From positions 2,046,001 through 2,110,000 of the forward strand of contig OZ244815.1 of assembly GCA_965220235.1 (NCBI GenBank): DNA of 64,000 bases. The letters are read 5' to 3'. Under the pieces are notes generated by a model, which had not been told where the DNA came from, did not search any database, and saw only the letters and a list, made by a program, of their open reading frames with translations. The DNA comes from Bin55 sp965220235. Lineage in GTDB: Bacteria; Pseudomonadota; Gammaproteobacteria; Pseudomonadales; Azotimanducaceae. Positions 62,135 to 64,000 of the stretch are shown here, piece by piece (position 1 is the stretch's first letter; each line of letters starts with the position of its first letter). Both the position numbers and the translations under genes were made by a program.

Positions 62135-63721
62135 ATGACATTCATGAACATAACGATCGAAAATGACTTTGTTGGCTCGCTGCCAGCAGACCCGATTCAA
62201 GAAAACTATCTGCGTCAAGTTCGAGGCGCGTGCTATTCCTTCGTAGAACCATCGAGAGTAGGTAAGCCCCAGCTGCTCGCCTACTCTTCCGAGCTCGCGA
62301 AAAGTCTCGGATTTTCTCTCGCCGACTGCGAGTCTACCGAATTTCTCGAAGTTTTCGCAGGGAATTCCCTTCTCGAAGGTATGAAACCATTCGCGATGTG
62401 CTATGGCGGGCATCAATTCGGTAACTGGGCGGGTCAATTAGGCGATGGACGTGCAATCACGCTAGGCGAACTCATCGACGAGGACGGGAACCGACAAGCT
62501 CTGCAATTGAAAGGCGCGGGAAAGACGCCCTACTCTCGTTCCGCGGATGGACTGGCTGTATTGCGATCTTCGCTACGTGAATACGTGTGCAGCGAAGCGA
62601 TGCACCATCTGGGAGTACCCACGACTCGCGCGTTAACGCTTATCGGCACGGGGGACGCAGTGGTTCGAGACATGCTTTATGACGGTCATCCCGCGCCTGA
62701 ACCGGGCGCAATCGTGTGTCGAGTCGCACCGTCATTCGTGCGGTTCGGCAGCTTTGAAATTTGCGCCGCACAACGTGACCTGAATTTACTGAAGCAACTC
62801 GCCGATTACACGATAGATTCTGATTTTCGAGCATTGCGAGACGAGTCGGAACCACAAAAGTACGTCGCATGGTTTGAGGAAGTTGTGGATCGGACCATCG
62901 ACATGATTGTGCATTGGATGCGCGTCGGCTTTGTACATGGTGTCATGAACACCGACAACATGTCTATCCTCGGGTTAACGATTGACTATGGACCTTACGG
63001 GTGGCTTGAAGACTACGATCCGGACTGGACGCCGAATACGACCGATGCCGCGACGCGGAGATACCGCTACGGTCAGCAACCATGGGTTGCACAGTGGAAC
63101 TTACTTCAACTCGCAAATGCGATTGTTCCATTGATTGGAGAGACCAAACCGCTCGAGGATGCGCTAAATCGGTTTCCCCCGACCTATCAGGAACGGTGGG
63201 AACAAACTGTACGAAACAAGCTTGGACTTACCGAACTCGGTAGCAAAGAAACACCTTTGATCACCGAACTCGAGAACATCCTAAAACTCACAGAAACGGA
63301 CATGACGCTGTTCTTTCGTGAATTGGCAAATCTGAACGTCGACGCGACCATTTCGACGGAAGACCCGGTGCACGAAATGGAATCCGTCTTCTACGAACCA
63401 ACTTCAATCACCGCGAAACAACGTGAGCAGATGAATCAGTGGCTTCGTAGCTACGCCACCTTGATTAAACACCAGGATCAAAATCCCGAGCAACGCGTCG
63501 CTCGTATGAACGCGACAAATCCACTTTACGTACCGCGTAATTACCTCGCGCAACTTGCGATCGATGAGATCGAAAAGGGGAACCTTCAGTATCTCAAGGA
63601 CTGGATGGCAGTGCTGAAGAATCCATATACAGAACAACCCGGTAAGGAGTCATTCGCTACGAAACGCCCTGACTGGGCGAGAACGCGAGTGGGTTGTTCT
63701 ATGCTTTCATGTAGTTCTTAA
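62135..63721 (+). CDS. selO: SelO/YdiU-type protein adenylyltransferase
   Basis: A 528-residue pseudokinase-fold enzyme that transfers AMP to Ser, Thr or Tyr of target proteins. Family blocks are GMKPFAMCYGGHQFGNWAGQLGDGRA, QLKGAGKTPYSRSADG, LRSSLREYVCSEAMHHLGVPTTRAL, HGVMNTDNMSI and LTIDYGPYGWLEDY, with the metal-binding Asp and Asn in the last two. It ends in LSCSS, the conserved tail where animal SelO has selenocysteine; here it is Cys. Start ATG 62135; ATG 62144 is possible. In proteobacteria SelO is linked to oxidative-stress protection. Confidence 0.95.
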   Translation: MTFMNITIENDFVGSLPADPIQENYLRQVRGACYSFVEPSRVGKPQLLAYSSELAKSLGFSLADCESTEFLEVFAGNSLLEGMKPFAMCYGGHQFGNWAGQLGDGRAITLGELIDEDGNRQALQLKGAGKTPYSRSADGLAVLRSSLREYVCSEAMHHLGVPTTRALTLIGTGDAVVRDMLYDGHPAPEPGAIVCRVAPSFVRFGSFEICAAQRDLNLLKQLADYTIDSDFRALRDESEPQKYVAWFEEVVDRTIDMIVHWMRVGFVHGVMNTDNMSILGLTIDYGPYGWLEDYDPDWTPNTTDAATRRYRYGQQPWVAQWNLLQLANAIVPLIGETKPLEDALNRFPPTYQERWEQTVRNKLGLTELGSKETPLITELENILKLTETDMTLFFRELANLNVDATISTEDPVHEMESVFYEPTSITAKQREQMNQWLRSYATLIKHQDQNPEQRVARMNATNPLYVPRNYLAQLAIDEIEKGNLQYLKDWMAVLKNPYTEQPGKESFATKRPDWARTRVGCSMLSCSS

Positions 63722-63823
63722 CAGCCAAGTCATGCAATGTGAGAGGGTTTGCGCCATGCTCACGTACGGTCATAAAGTACTACTTTATCTCGATTCGGGC
63801 ATCAATCGACTAGCGATTTAGGC

Positions 63824-64000
63824 ATGCGGATTTTTCATTTGACACGTTTTGTCATATCCGTAACAGTCGCCAGTGGTCTATACGCGCAGGACCCAGTTAT
63901 CAACGATGCCGATCTACAAATCGATACGGATTTCGGCGAGAACATTCTGGAGTTTGATTTCCCGGCGTTCGAAGTAGGTATTGCCGAATACCCCGACGGT
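63824..64000 (+). CDS. Exported protein, probable P1/S58 family peptidase, N-terminal part only
   Basis: ATG 63824 opens a frame to the window end (59 residues). A short signal peptide (FVISVTVASGLYAQD) is followed by ILEFDFPAFEVGIAEYPDG, which resembles the start of DmpA/S58-type (P1 family) aminopeptidase-like proteins from memory. The rest lies outside the window. It follows selO after a 102-base gap with no other gene. Confidence 0.6.
   Translation, partial: MRIFHLTRFVISVTVASGLYAQDPVINDADLQIDTDFGENILEFDFPAFEVGIAEYPDG

Noticed and set aside
1..64000. CRISPR arrays, tRNA and rRNA genes, prophage or integrase genes.
   Set aside because: No regularly spaced repeats, cloverleaf candidates, rRNA segments or phage proteins were seen on reading through; a dedicated search could still find a tRNA I missed.

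Overview
The window looks like chromosomal DNA of a free-living, probably marine, heterotrophic gammaproteobacterium or a close relative. The grounds are a Yej-type peptide ABC importer, a TonB-dependent receptor, SelO, VapBC-type remnants, many Fe(II)/2-oxoglutarate dioxygenases and acyl-CoA catabolic genes, close gene packing, roughly balanced base composition and frequent TTG/GTG starts. No rRNA, tRNA or CRISPR array was recognised, so the taxonomy is an inference from gene content.

Layout. 1-3.2 kb: end of an amidohydrolase, a strong terminator, then aldo/keto reductase, GTP cyclohydrolase I and a metallophosphoesterase in one tight run. 3.3-9.9 kb: a TonB-dependent receptor broken by one in-frame TAG, and a lipoprotein that fuses FG-GAP/ASPIC repeats to a vanadium-haloperoxidase-like domain. 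9.9-14 kb: yejA-yejB-yejE on the minus strand, with yejA frameshifted and no ATPase gene. 14-18 kb: two PhyH-type dioxygenases around a full-length amidohydrolase. 18-21.2 kb: vapB with a decayed vapC, a hydrolase, and a tnpB-only insertion element with hairpins near both ends.

21.2-39.3 kb is a catabolic region. It holds two TauD and two further PhyH enzymes, paired acyl-CoA dehydrogenases, paired MaoC-like proteins, two enoyl-CoA hydratase-family proteins, two SDRs, an acyl-CoA ligase, a GMC oxidoreductase with its small subunit, a luciferase-like oxidoreductase, a phosphotriesterase-family hydrolase and a Gfo/Idh/MocA oxidoreductase. The set reads as activation, hydroxylation and beta-oxidation of branched or polycyclic substrates. 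After a 350-base spacer come a 2-hydroxyacid dehydrogenase and a SulP-STAS transporter with a C-terminal cyclic-nucleotide-binding-like domain.

43.3-56.5 kb is the most distinctive part, a compact polyketide locus. One giant synthase (KS-AT-DH-MT-ER-KR-ACP followed by a second KS and a degenerate AT) ends without its own carrier or thioesterase. Nearby are a free-standing acyl carrier protein, an Sfp-type phosphopantetheinyl transferase and two related alpha/beta hydrolases, one with Ser and one with Cys at the nucleophile position. A plausible reading is that the last KS hands over to the discrete ACP and the hydrolases release or edit the chain. The window closes with a TauE/SafE permease, a 1388-residue membrane protein of unknown function, SelO and the start of an exported, probably S58-family, peptidase.

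Three genes (TonB receptor, yejA, vapC) carry inactivating lesions. The first two have a single lesion each and could be assembly errors; vapC has several and is a true remnant.
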